Source: Diploscapter coronatus
Taxonomy: Eukaryota; Nematoda; Chromadorea; Rhabditida; Rhabditidae
Length of the DNA: 64,000 bases
NCBI GenBank assembly: GCA_964036155.1
Contig: OZ038422.1
Span: 21,041,201-21,105,200, forward strand
Direction: 5' to 3'
Positions 1-10,871 of the stretch are shown here, in pieces; the stretch's first letter is position 1; each line of letters opens with the position of its first letter. The position numbers and the translations under genes are program-made. Under the pieces are notes generated by a model that was not told where the DNA came from, ran no database searches, and worked only from the letters and a program-made list of their open reading frames with translations.

Positions 1-712
1 TTATTTATCCTCCTTGATTTTTTCCTCAAATATTTTAACTTTGTTCTAAATAAATAACTTTAGGCACAACTGATAAGATCTTGACGCTAGCATTTTACTA
101 ACTGATATCTATGATGTTATATTTGCATATTTTGTTTTTTTTGCTATAATAAGTTACGTAAAATGACGTTGAGATCTCGATTTAACCGGATAAAATCATA
201 ATCAAGTGGAATGTTTTCAGAGTAAGGCAGTAGTGGTAATTGATAAAATTCAGATGTAAGAGTAAAATGATGAAAAATTGATTCTAGGCATTTTTAAACA
301 GAAAGAAATATTCAAAAATCATCAAATATGTCGAAAAACGAAATTCGCAGGGTTAATGTCACAAGAATAAAGCACATGTTAAATTCCGTACATATATAAT
401 TGGCTCAGGATGAATTTTCCCTTGAGCAAATGATGATAACTTTGGGTAATTTTACGTTTCATCTAGAATCAAATTTTCTTTAAGTTCAAAAAGATAAAAT
501 AAGTGATACAAATATGACTGATAAATTTTCACTTTTAATTTAGATCTCGAAATAATAGAAAAAAAACACTTCAGATTTTGCAAATCTTTCCATCGTTGTT
601 GATTGATTTCAGCTGGTCAAGCTTGAAATGAATGTCTCAATCAAATAATTCGCGATGAGATCATTAAATCCAACCTTGAGTGCTCTTGTCTTTCTGCCTT
701 CTCTCGCTTTCA
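1..712. other. AT-rich flank with no gene seen
   Basis: No coding exon or RNA gene could be supported here. The sequence is AT-rich with many stops in all frames. It lies just beyond the stop codon of the minus-strand UPF3 gene, so its right edge probably includes that gene's 3' untranslated region. Confidence 0.6.
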
Positions 713-3700
713 TCATTCGCCTCCTTCCTTCTCCTTTTCAGGCTCAGTCTGATCGCTGCCTGTCGCTTTGCGACCTCGAGTCTGTCCCGGCTTGTAGATT
801 TGCATTTCGGGGCGACGCTGAAAAGACATTTCTGCCTAATCAAATTGATCAAAACTTTTTTTTTTTAATTTCTATCTTTTCACATAAATAATTAAGAGAG
901 TAGTTTCAATTTTTACATACGAAATATTTTGAATGAAAAAGAATGTTATATTGTCCCGTATTTAACTATGAAACAATAAAATTGCATTTTTAAAGTTCTA
1001 TTTTTATGATCCACGAGATTTTGTGAGAATCCAGTTTCGTATTTTTCCAACTTTTGAAGAAGAAAAGTCGATTTTAGCTAATGGCTATTATGTAGTAAAT
1101 AAACTGATGGATATTTCTTACCTTTTTCTTCCCATCCCCGTCACTTCTCTTGTCGCCTTCACTTGCATTCGATGTGCCCGATGTGCCAGCTTTATCACCT
1201 GCCGCAGTTCTGCCTTCAGCCTTCATTCCTCTGTTCGTGAATGTTCTCGTCGTTCGGGTGAACGTCATAGGCTCTCTGAATCATTAACAATTTGTCTTTT
1301 TTTGCATTCATCACTCTCACTTCGTGGAAGCGGTTGAGGTGTTTTCTGTCTTCGAGCTGACGCCGAGTACCTCTTTCAGACTCTTAGTCGCTTCTTCGTT
1401 GTCCTTCGTCTCCTTTTCTTCTTTTTCTAAACATAGCATTGTTGCAATCCAAGTGACAAATATTCCTACTTTCGACTTCCTTCTTATTGAAAGGCTTCTT
1501 GGAGTCCTTGAATTCCTTCCTCTGCCTTTCTCTTCGCTCAGTCCTAGCTTCTGCCCTCTAAAGAAATGAACTATCTTCGAGTCTTTTTTTCTAAAACTTA
1601 TATCTTTATCCTTTTCTAAAATGCATCCTCTATTAAGTTATCAAGGTTTTCTGATAGAAGGTTAAGGGTAGGTCTCATTTGCTGTTTTGAAAATAGTCAG
1701 CTCATCGAGTAGTGCTTGTATTTGGACAGTTCAACCTACCCGAGCATACCCTAGTTACAAGGGAGGATAAATTTTAGAAAAGGATGAAAGGATGCACTAT
1801 AGAAGAAGTCATCCATTTTAGAGGCAACTTCGATAGCTTACTGCAATACAACCTTACAATGTGAAAAATTGTGCAGAAATTGAGGTTTTCCTATCATAAC
1901 GCTAACATCTCCTATTCCTAGATATTCCACGATGTAAGTTTTCAGCGTAGTAGCATTTCGAAAATGCTTTTTGAGAAAAGATAGCGAACGGACTTTTTCT
2001 TCTTTTCCGATGACAAATTTAGTTCTAGCTCTGACTTAATTTCATTACTTGATGAAGATATCATATTTCTTAAGGAATTCAAACAATTTCCCAACCTTAT
2101 TTTTCTGCTCGTTCCTCTGACTCCTCGAGTCATTCCCTCCTCCCCTTTCTCTGTCTGCAATCCTCGACGCTTGGATCTTTGCCTTTTTCTGTTCTTCTTT
2201 CGCCAAAAATCGAGCTCGGCGCTCCTGGAAGTGAAAAAAATTGAAAATTATAGAAAGTTTATTTTATCTGCGTTAATTCTGTTCGTCGTTCATCTATTTC
2301 CTAAGCTTATCAAAGAATATAACAGAACTAGTGGATAAGGCCGTATTAGGTATTTGATACAAAAAAAATCAGAATACCGAGTTGACAATCTGCAGTGCGT
2401 TTACCCTACTCCCTAGCCTGATAAACTTTCAAAATATGGTAAACGACTATAACAAATAAATCTAATGAAATAACAAAAACAATAACCTGAGCTTTGGCAG
2501 CCTTAGCATCAGCCTGATGAACCATGTACTTTGTCAGTGGAGTCACAAGAATTCCTTCTAAAAATTAATTAGTTATCTTTTCTTTTTCAATTAAAAATAG
2601 ATTATACCTTTCTCCTTGGCTGTCTTCTCCTTGAGCAATTTGATCTGCTCGTCCAAAGTCAAATGAGCAGTTTGAGAAGCACTGTTCAACTTGTCCAGGA
2701 AACTCTTGTACGAATAATCTGCAAATATGAGGAACTCGATATCAAAGAAATGAATTAGATGACTGACTATCTTCAATGGTACCGCATTTGGGATCATTCT
2801 TAGTGCTCTCAGGGGTCGACCTCGGCACATTTTGGTACGGAGCCATTTCAACACGAGCGGCAGTTTTCTGACCTGAAAAAACGAATCTTAGCATTGAAAA
2901 GTGTGCAACTAAATATTTGTTGCATTTTCGGTCATTATTTAATGTTTCAGAGATATTACATTTTTAGGAAATCTATAACGTCCTGATCGCTAATATTTGG
3001 CGCTGAAATGGGGTGCGTTTCAACACAAAACTGCCTACTCCAACAAAAAATGAGGGGGCTTTTCATCTTATTTCTCTCCTTAATGATCGAGAAAAGAGGC
3101 CACACTCGTTTTCGATTGGAACAGGAGTTTTAAGATTTGAGCGCGTCTTTTTCAGCGCCGAATACTAACGATGAGCACGACAATAACTTGGAAGGTTCGC
3201 AGAACGAATCAAATTTTCATTTCACTATGATGAACTTGTCGTTATTCTTTATGAAGCTTCAAAGAAAACTTGTAACTGAAGAAAATGAAAACCTATCTTT
3301 ACTCAAAATTAACCTACCTCTGGAATCGGTGAATTCCTTGTTGTTGATGCGACGACTGAATTCGATGCAGTCCTTTTCAGAGTTGAATACAAAGTAGCAG
3401 CGACTGAAGTCGTAGGGAAGGAAGCTGCAAGTGAGTTAAGTTCGAAAATTATATTAAACTGGCAACTATTGTATGACAATCTGCCTATCTTTTTCATAGA
3501 TAAAAAATCGTTATTATTATTTAGAAATAATAATCACTCCATAGCATAACAAATGCAGTACGTCGTTTAGTAAAATACGAATCGTGAAATAGAAGCTGTC
3601 AAAAAAGGACAGTTTTGAAATGACGGGATGACGTGAGGACGTGCGCGCTATAGTTGGGACAGGCGAAGAGGTGAAAGTAGGGAGAAATAGCGTGGGAAAA

Positions 3701-3950
3701 GATAGCTCATACCCTCACGTCATTTCTCAGTTGCCTAAAACTAGACTCACTCAGTTTTGGACGGTTCGAACCAGACATATTCGGAATCGGGCATGGGGGA
3801 CATCTGCTCCTGCAGCTCCTCGAAGGTCAGTGCGCCTGGCAGACGACGCACGACTACCTGAAGACGAAACATGATAAACGGGGAATTCAACTGAAGGTAG
3901 AATAAATGTACCTTGAACAGAGGTTTACGAGGTACCCTTCCTCGAGGCAT
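713..3950 (-). CDS. smg-4: UPF3 (SMG-4) nonsense-mediated mRNA decay factor, spliced
   Basis: UPF3 bridges the exon-junction complex and UPF2/UPF1 in nonsense-mediated decay. Exon 1 is 3912-3950 (starts MPRGRVPRKPLFK). Exon 2 gives VVVRRLPGALTFEELQEQM, the start of the RNP-like UPF3 domain. Exon 3 (about 3320-3420) encodes DFLPYDFSRCYFVF. The next exon encodes GQKTAARVEMAPYQNVP, then NYSYKSFLDKLN, matching the end of the conserved domain. Later exons (2.56-1.0 kb) are charged and low in complexity, as in the family. The last exon, 713-817, begins after TTTTCAG and encodes RRPEMQIYKPG, which resembles the C-terminal exon-junction-binding motif of UPF3B (family form RPAMQLYQPG). Phases are consistent at the junctions checked; exon choice between about 1.1 and 2.05 kb is the least certain part. 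A TTCAG acceptor lies 16 bp upstream of the ATG, and HIBCH is divergent. Confidence 0.88.
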
Positions 3951-4194
3951 CACTTCGACTGATCTGAACACGTGATAATTTTAATGGAATTGATAGAAAA
4001 ACGGGAGAAAATCAATAGAAACCTTTAAAAAATACAAATACGACAACGAACCGAAGAAAATGATAAACGCTTTTGCCTGAAAATACACGTAGATATCGAG
4101 CTGCTCACTTCTGCAGCTCATCCGATTCGTTTTCAGTACGACTTTTTCGTTTTTCTTTTATTTTTCTATGAAAATAATTTTGCTGAATTCAGAA
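3951..4194. promoter_or_regulatory. Shared divergent promoter region of UPF3 and HIBCH
   Basis: The start codons of the minus-strand UPF3 gene and the plus-strand HIBCH gene are separated by only 244 bp, so both promoters must lie here or overlap the neighbouring 5' ends. On each strand a splice-acceptor-like CAG sits just before the start codon: GTTCAG before UPF3, and AATTCAG two bases before the HIBCH ATG. I infer trans-splicing. No specific transcription-factor site could be assigned. Confidence 0.5.
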
Positions 4195-6848
4195 ATGCTG
4201 AAGACGGCACTGCGATGCACTCGCACGACGGTCTGTCATTCACTCGACTTATCGTTATTTCATTCTCGTTTGCAGGTGCCCCTGTTGTGCAGATCTCTGA
4301 GCATGTCGTCTCCTCTGTCTTCCTCTGCGTCCACCTCCGAAGCAGCGAATCCCAACGCAGAAGTGTTGTTTTCGAGCAGCGGCTCCAAGAGAATCATCAC
4401 TCTCAACCGACCCAAAGCCCTCAACGCGCTCAACCTCAACATGGTCAGGGAAATCCATCCGAAACTCAAGGTATTCCAAGAAAAAATAAGCTCACTTTTA
4501 GAAATGCTTTTTGCAGAGCTGGGACGATTCATCCGATGTGAATTTGGTGCTCATTAAAGGAACCGGAGATAAGGCATTCTGCGCTGGCGGAGATGTTATC
4601 GGTCAGATTTTCACTTAAAATTTAAAAATAATAATAAAATCGCTAACATTTCTCGGAAATCAAATTTTATATGAGCAAAAAATTAGCATACATTATGTTT
4701 GCGGGGCATAGATAAAACAGTCGAATTACATTTGAAATAAATGATTTTTAAACTCTAAATGCAGGTTTCAAGATAGAACTTTCAGCAGTGATCAAATCAG
4801 CGAAAGATGCCCAGGTGGGCGGCAGCTCGACGATGCACAAGGACTTCTTTCGCGAGGAGTACTTCCTCAATCACCTCATCGGCACCCTCTCAAAGCCGTA
4901 TGTCGCCTTCATCGATGGAATTGTCATGGGTGGGGTGAGTAAATATTGTATTCTTTACAGAATTAAATTCCATCTAGGAAATTGATGTGTCCTTACAGTT
5001 TTCATTTTATTTCGAACACATACCTAAACAATCATTTCTAGATCAAGATAAATTGGAAAGCTTTTCACTAAAGCTATTTAATTGTTTAGGGCTGTGGTTT
5101 GTCTGTGAACGGTCAGTTTCGAGTTGCAACTGAACGCTCTCTTCTAGCCATGCCCGAGACTGCTCTCGGCTTGTTTCCTGATGTGGGGGGATCGTATTTC
5201 CTCTCCAGGCTGAAGGTATCCATTATTATCAGAAACTCATGCAAAAGTTTATTCTTTCTTAGGACGTTTAGAAATAACATCATTTTGTCTCAAAAATATA
5301 CGCAATTCAACAACAGATAAATAAAATAAAAAAGATCTAAAAATTTCTCATGAGAATAATTGTCTGTTATTTTAGGGGAATCTTGGAATGTTTCTGGCTC
5401 TGACCGGCTATCGTTTGAATGGAGCAGATGCTTTCCATGCGGGACTCGCCACTCATTATGTATTATTCCATTTCTCTTGAATTCACTCATATCATTTTAT
5501 AGGTGGAATCCTCTAATCTGCCCAAATTGGAAGAGGCTCTTCTGCAAATGCCCCGTCCAGACGACCAGTCTGTCGAGTCCGTCATCAGATCTTTCGAGCC
5601 AAACAACATCCCATCATTTACTTTGGACAAGAACATCAGACAAATCGAAGAGTGCTTCAATGCAAGGCGTGGTGAACTTATTTGAAATGTTTAATAGAGT
5701 CATCATTTCAGCAGCGTAGAAGGAATTCTAGAGAATCTGAAGAAGGAAGGCAGCGAATGGGCGGGAAAACAGTCGAAAGTGCTGCAGAAAATGAGTCCGC
5801 TCTCGCTGAAAGTCACTCACAGACAACTTCAGCAAGGCATGCGAATGAGCTATGCGAAGGTATGCTTCATCAATTGAGTTCAAAACCAACTAGCATTGAT
5901 AATCTACCTAAATTGTTTCTAATCAGTGGTAAATAGCCAAATATAATATTCTTGAATTTTTAATACAAGATTTTCATTCATAGCGTGAAGTCGAAAATTT
6001 TGAATACGAGCCTATTAATTTTTATAATAAAAATCACGAATCTAACTTGAATTTAAGCTCCCTAAATATGGTATAAGTTTCCTGAGTGATATCTTCGACG
6101 AGTATGAAATTCAGCTGAATTTCTCCAAAATTACTTGACCTACCGTTGAAATAAAACTCCAGTTTGTGTCCAAATTATTGTCAGTCGCTATCTTTTCATT
6201 CTACTTGTTGAATTGGCGAATGTAATTTCAGGTATTTGTGATGGAATATCGGTTGACTCAACGTTTTGTGGAAGACAACGATTTCCACGAGGGCTGCAGA
6301 GCGATTCTGATCGACAAGGACAGGAACCCCAAGTGGAAACCTGCAACTCTGGACGAGGTCACTCCGGAAATGGTTGACAGATACTTCTCCCCTCTGGCTT
6401 CCAACGAGGAAATCAAACTGTAAGAATACTTTTATTTATTAAACAACACTGTTCTTCTTTTAAGATTAAAAATATCATAATTGCTAAAATTTTATTTTGC
6501 AAAGAGGATTGGCTTTTTCTGATAAGATATAGTGACGGTCAAAGTTTCGAACAATCATGATCATTCATGACGAAGAAAAAGAATAACGCTGCTAAGTTTC
6601 ATAATTCTATGAGAAAAATTTGTAAAAGCATTTCATTAAATTTGCTTCACGATAAATTGGCGCACAAGCTTTATTCATAATCACGACTTTCTTCCAAAAT
6701 ATCATTGAAGAACACCTTTAATGAAACAGAATGGTTATTTTGATGCAGTAATTCAAAAATAATTTGAAAATAACCAACAATTTCTGAGCAATATAATGAA
6801 AAGAGTGTTATTTTCAGCCCGGATCGCGATTTCTCCTCGAAGATGTAA
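4195..6848 (+). CDS. hibch: 3-hydroxyisobutyryl-CoA hydrolase (HIBCH), mitochondrial, spliced
   Basis: This crotonase-fold enzyme hydrolyses 3-hydroxyisobutyryl-CoA in valine catabolism. The chosen ATG at 4195 gives [13 protein letters not shown], an Arg/Ser-rich mitochondrial-type leader; an in-frame ATG at 4168 lies upstream of the CAG acceptor and is less likely. Conserved blocks in order: [93 protein letters not shown]; then the late exons [18 protein letters not shown] and [20 protein letters not shown]. The GGGCGLSV and [13 protein letters not shown] blocks hold the oxyanion-hole and catalytic Glu regions of the family. One intron (5667-5711 or 5667-5714) needs a GC donor. The end is ambiguous: read through, the frame stops at 6421-6423 after EEIKL. 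Splicing from 6420 to 6818 gives a terminal exon ending DFSSKM and stop at 6848. Confidence 0.9.
6418..6848 (+). other. Candidate alternative 3' end of HIBCH (last intron and terminal exon)
   Basis: The codon CTG before the TAA at 6421 forms a good donor, CT|GTAAGA. A TTTTCAG acceptor ends at 6817. Joining CT to the C at 6818 keeps phase and adds PDRDFSSKM before the stop at 6846-6848. Unspliced transcripts would end in EEIKL. The added tail ends in Ser-Lys-Met, which fits the peroxisomal PTS1 pattern [SAC][KRH][LM]. The splice is inferred from sequence only. Confidence 0.5.
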
Positions 6849-7239
6849 TCGACTAGAGCAATTTGAATCTCGACCAACTTCATATTCGAAGTAAGCCTCA
6901 GGGCTAAGCAAGAATACAGTTAGTTAGGACTTATGCCATTTTGTTAGAGTTTAGCGACCTTATCAATTCATATTCAATTCAGACAGAGATGTTCGATTAT
7001 ACGTGTATAAGATTTTATTATAGACAAAGCAAATAAATATGTTGTGTTTTGCTACCAAGTAGCCACTCTTTTCGGTCTCTTGCATGAATTTTATTAGATC
7101 ATTTAGTTCTTATCTTTAACGTTATCTGTTCATGTTCTAATCTCTAACAGTCTAAATGCATCTATGAATTTGCACATTTATTGTCGACAAATTTGCTTGA
7201 TTGATCGCTTCTTTATTAAATTTATTCGTTTTCGAAAAG
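6849..7239 (+). promoter_or_regulatory. 5' flank of P450 copy 1
   Basis: There is no coding exon in this stretch. It is the upstream region of P450 copy 1 and is conserved at 11513-11770, at about 16710-17067 and, from part way in, at 27150-27386. A TCTCTAACAG acceptor-like site near 7150 could receive a spliced leader or end a 5' UTR intron. The conservation among copies reflects duplication and does not by itself show function. Confidence 0.5.
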
Positions 7240-10200
7240 ATGTTCATATTTCTGTTGCACATAATTTTGCTTTTGTTATTGATAATTGGAGGATTCTTAC
7301 TGTAAGTCTGAGTTCGGAAATCACCCCAATTATGAAAACTCATTGCAGCTATGTGTTCCTCAATCTCCTATGGCATCAGAGTTACTGGCGTCGTCAAGGC
7401 ATTCCGACTCCCCCGATCTCTTTCCTAGACGGGCATTTCTTTGCCACTCGGTCAAATACGGAGCCTGGAATGCTCGTGCTGAGAGACTGGGCAAAGGCAA
7501 GTTTAAATGAAATATTTATCTGCAAAAATGAAATTTCTGGCAATCGAAAACGAAAGTCTGGTTAATTTTTCATTAGATAAAACCGAAGTCTGCTCACATT
7601 AGCGATAAACAGTTCTCTCTTTCAGAAATACGGAAAGACATACGGTATTTATGAAGGGTGTAGAACACAGCTGGTCACTTCTGATCCGCAAATCATAAAC
7701 CAATTCTTGCTGAAGAACTTCGAAGAATTCTATGCTAGAAAGGTAATAATGGGCTCGTAAATAAGCTATGTCACTTTCCATGTTCTGAAATCAGTAATAT
7801 TGTAAGTGACCGGCTACTTGAGAGGAGATAAAAGGAATGTCTTTCTTTCTTCCCTCTCCTGTGAGCCTCGGATGCACAAGAGACGAGCATTTGTTCACTA
7901 GACGATTTATTTGTTTCCTTTTCATTTTCACGTTTTAAGGGCAATTATCAATAATTAATCGGCTAATTTCTACAATATCGATAGAGGAAGATAATTGGAA
8001 ACTGATTTTTGTGAAAATCCCGTTAAATTTTATGAAAGAATAAAGAAAAATAAGAAAATAAAGAATCAACAAATAAACTAATGTCGTCAGTGCGCATCCG
8101 AAGCTCACAGGAAGGGGAGAAAGAAACACTCTTTTTATCTCGTCTCTACTAATCGGTCATTCACAATATACCCAAAGGATGAAGGGCCAATCTTGAAATA
8201 ATTAGGTCTGATATGCTTTATCTTGATGATACTTGACAGCTAGTATTGCTTCATTAGGATCTTATTTGGGTAGTTGTCGAAATTGATTTTAAAGTGGTTA
8301 TTAAATGCGGCAGAACTTTCTTATCAACCTAATAGTTCACAAGTTATTCACCAAAGTAGAATAATTTCATAGGGGGCGTCTCATTCTGACCCGAAAAATC
8401 CCTCTCCTCGAACGAATGTTTTCCAAGCAAATGGACCTCGATGGAAACGACTTCGTACCATCGCCAGCCAGGCCTTCACTACTGCCAACCTTAACAAGGT
8501 AACATTGATCTTCGATAAATTGCGAAATCTTCTCAACTCAGATCCATCCGATAATCGAGGCCTCAGTGATGCAGCTGGTCGAATATTTTGATAAAGCAGC
8601 CGCCAAAGAGGAACCTATCGACTGTTACATGTAAGGAATTCGTCTTCATAGATTATTATGCTGAAATGTATTAAATTTCAGCTATTATCAAGAACTGGCA
8701 ATGCATGTTATTGCACATCTAGCCCTGGGTCAATCTGATGCAGAAATGTTCAATAATCCCATCAACAAACATCTTCTTGCGGTATTCCAAGCATTTTAGA
8801 CCTTTCTTTTGGTCATTAAATTGTGGCTGTATTCTTAATCACTTCATTACTTCATCAGTTCACTATGATCGCCATTTGTAAAATGAAACATTTTGAAAAC
8901 TAAGGAGTGTAAGGTAAAGGAGAAGAGCTGGTGGTTAATTTAATGATAATGATCATTTTAAAGTGGCGAAAAATATGTACTGAATATAAAAAATAAACAA
9001 AATTTTGGTTTCAGTTCTTCCAACACGATCAGCGTCAATGGAGCAATGTAATCGGAATGATTTCCCCGAGTCTCGGTTCTCTCGTCAAAATGTCCGCATT
9101 GGCAAAGCAGAAAGTGACAGGAATATGGCAGCAGCAGAAGAAGAAGGGAGTCGGGCCATTGGAAGCCATTGACAGACAGATTGAATTGGTAGTCAAGGAG
9201 AGGCAGAGACAAAGGGTAAGGTTTTTTAATTGAATTTGTACTTGTACCATCATTATACAATAAATGATAATAACTATATAGTTCAATTTGGTAGGATAAA
9301 ATTTGAATTGTCTAGGAAGAAGATGAAAAGAGAGGTCTCGAACCTGGTCAGCCCATCGACTTCATAGATCTGTTCCTGGATGCAAAGAGTGAAGACAATA
9401 GCTGGGAAGAAGGGACAGACAATTTCCAGAGAGGGGCTGTTTCTGTAGGTTTAGCATCTCCTTATTTTAATTCGGTCATATCTTAGGTCTCAAAACGACT
9501 AACCTTCGACGAGATCGTGGCTCAATGTAAAGTCTTCCTCTTGGCTGGGTAAGGATTTTGTGGAATTCAATTGCTCAACTCGGAAAGATTTCAACTCCAA
9601 TTTCGTATTTTCAAAATCCAATTTCCAGCTTCGATACGACCGCGATCTCCCTTTCATATGCAACTTTTCTGTTGACCAAGCATCCAGAAGTACAGCTCAA
9701 GTTGCAGGCGGAAATCGATCAAGAATGCACCTCTACTGTAAGACGATTTATAAAATTCAGCAAATGAATGAAGCTCAGCTAGTTTAGGTAATTGGACCTG
9801 AAACATTGCCCAGAATGAAATATCTAGATTGTGTGGTCAAAGAGGCACTGAGAGTGTTCCCACTCGCGTCCCTGTTCAGTTCGAGAACTTGCATGAAGGA
9901 TACTGTAGTTGGGGACAATATTCATATCAAGCAAGGAATGATTGTAGCTGCAGAGTAAGTTTGAGTATAGTAATTAGGCAAAAGTGAAATGAAATTTTAG
10001 CCTTTGGAGTCTCCATTATAGCAAAGAAATTTACGGCGAGGATGCTGAAGAATTCAAACCGGAAAGGTAACAATTTGCTTAATTCTGAATTCCTCTTGCA
10101 AAAATGCGCTTGTGGTGAAACATGACAGTTTAAACACAGAAAATGCGCGAACAAAATACCCTTAGAACCCAAAATATCATGAAATTTTGCCCCCTAAATC

Positions 10201-10809
10201 GATGATAAACCTGATAAAATGGTTGTGTCTAAAATCAGGTCATAATTTTTGCGTTCATGAAGTTTGAAGTTTACCAAAATGTGTTCATTTCGAGCAACGA
10301 ATTTTTGTGATTCTTTTGACTAGGGAGATTTCGAATTTTATTTTTTCATCACAGAAATCTTATTTATAACTCTGATAATATTTCTGAGCAAAAAACTTGT
10401 TCCGAGCATCAATTCGTCAGATCTACTCGGGGGCCCTACTTAATTCATGTGTAGATAATTAAATTTTGATATAAAATTTAAGATGGCTCTCTTCCCCTCC
10501 AACTTTAGCATCTGCCTCTGTCTGGATACCATTCGGATTTGGTCCCAGACAATGCATCGGTATTTTAATTTTCATTATTCAGCCAGTTTAATTTTCCAAA
10601 TTTCATGCATGAGACTTGCTCTTGTCGAAGTCAAGCTGACTTTATGCCATCTGTTGAGGAAATTCTCCTTCGTTCAAGGACCCAAAACCGAGGTGAATTG
10701 CATTTCCTATCTTCCTTTTTAAAATCAACTCTAGGAAAAGCTCCAACTATTCGGATCCATGACGGTGGCGCCGAAGGCAGTTCATATCTACGTAAAAGCG
10801 AGGGAATGA
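7240..10809 (+). CDS. Cytochrome P450, CYP3-clan (CYP13-like), copy 1, 15 exons
   Basis: Membrane-bound haem monooxygenase, probably in the ER. Exon 1 encodes MFIFLLHIILLLLLIIGGF, a signal-anchor helix, followed by a Trp/Arg-rich turn and a Pro-rich hinge (RRQGIPTPP). Later exons give RWKRLRTIASQAF (C-helix WxxxR region), VFLLAGFDTTAISLSY (I-helix oxygen-binding AGxDTT), KEALR (ExxR), EFKPERW (PERF-type motif) and FGFGPRQCIG with the haem-ligand Cys. About 530 residues, the normal length. It resembles C. elegans CYP13A proteins in DxWSLHY and GEDAEEFKPER. Copy-specific residues include CKVFLLAG, KEALRV and FQHDQRQW. The intron after the haem exon (10560-10606) has no AG acceptor in the frame needed. 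Intron 3 holds an inverted-repeat element. The substrate is unknown. Confidence 0.9.
7800..8166. mobile_element. MITE-like inverted-repeat element in P450 copy 1, intron 3
   Basis: The ends are imperfect inverted repeats: TTGTAAGTGACCGGCTAC on the left against the complement of CGGTCATTCACAA on the right. Inner parts also pair (a GAGATAAAAGGA block against TTTTTATCTCGTCTC). A TA dinucleotide flanks both ends, as in Tc1/mariner-type insertions. There is no coding capacity. The same element sits at the same place in copies 2 and 3, so it predates the duplications. Confidence 0.7.
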
Positions 10810-10871
10810 TTATATCTATCTGTATTAAAAATCCAATAATCTGTCATTTTGAAAGCTATTATTAGCATCTG

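Noticed and set aside
1023..1569. Plus-strand open frames opposite the UPF3 3' exons
   Set aside because: They mirror the charged low-complexity UPF3 coding on the minus strand and resemble no protein.
6671..6883. Conserved minus-strand frame ([20 protein letters not shown]) repeated at 16523-16714
   Set aside because: Conservation is explained by duplication of the plus-strand HIBCH terminal exon, which these frames overlap antisense; no start or splice context of their own.
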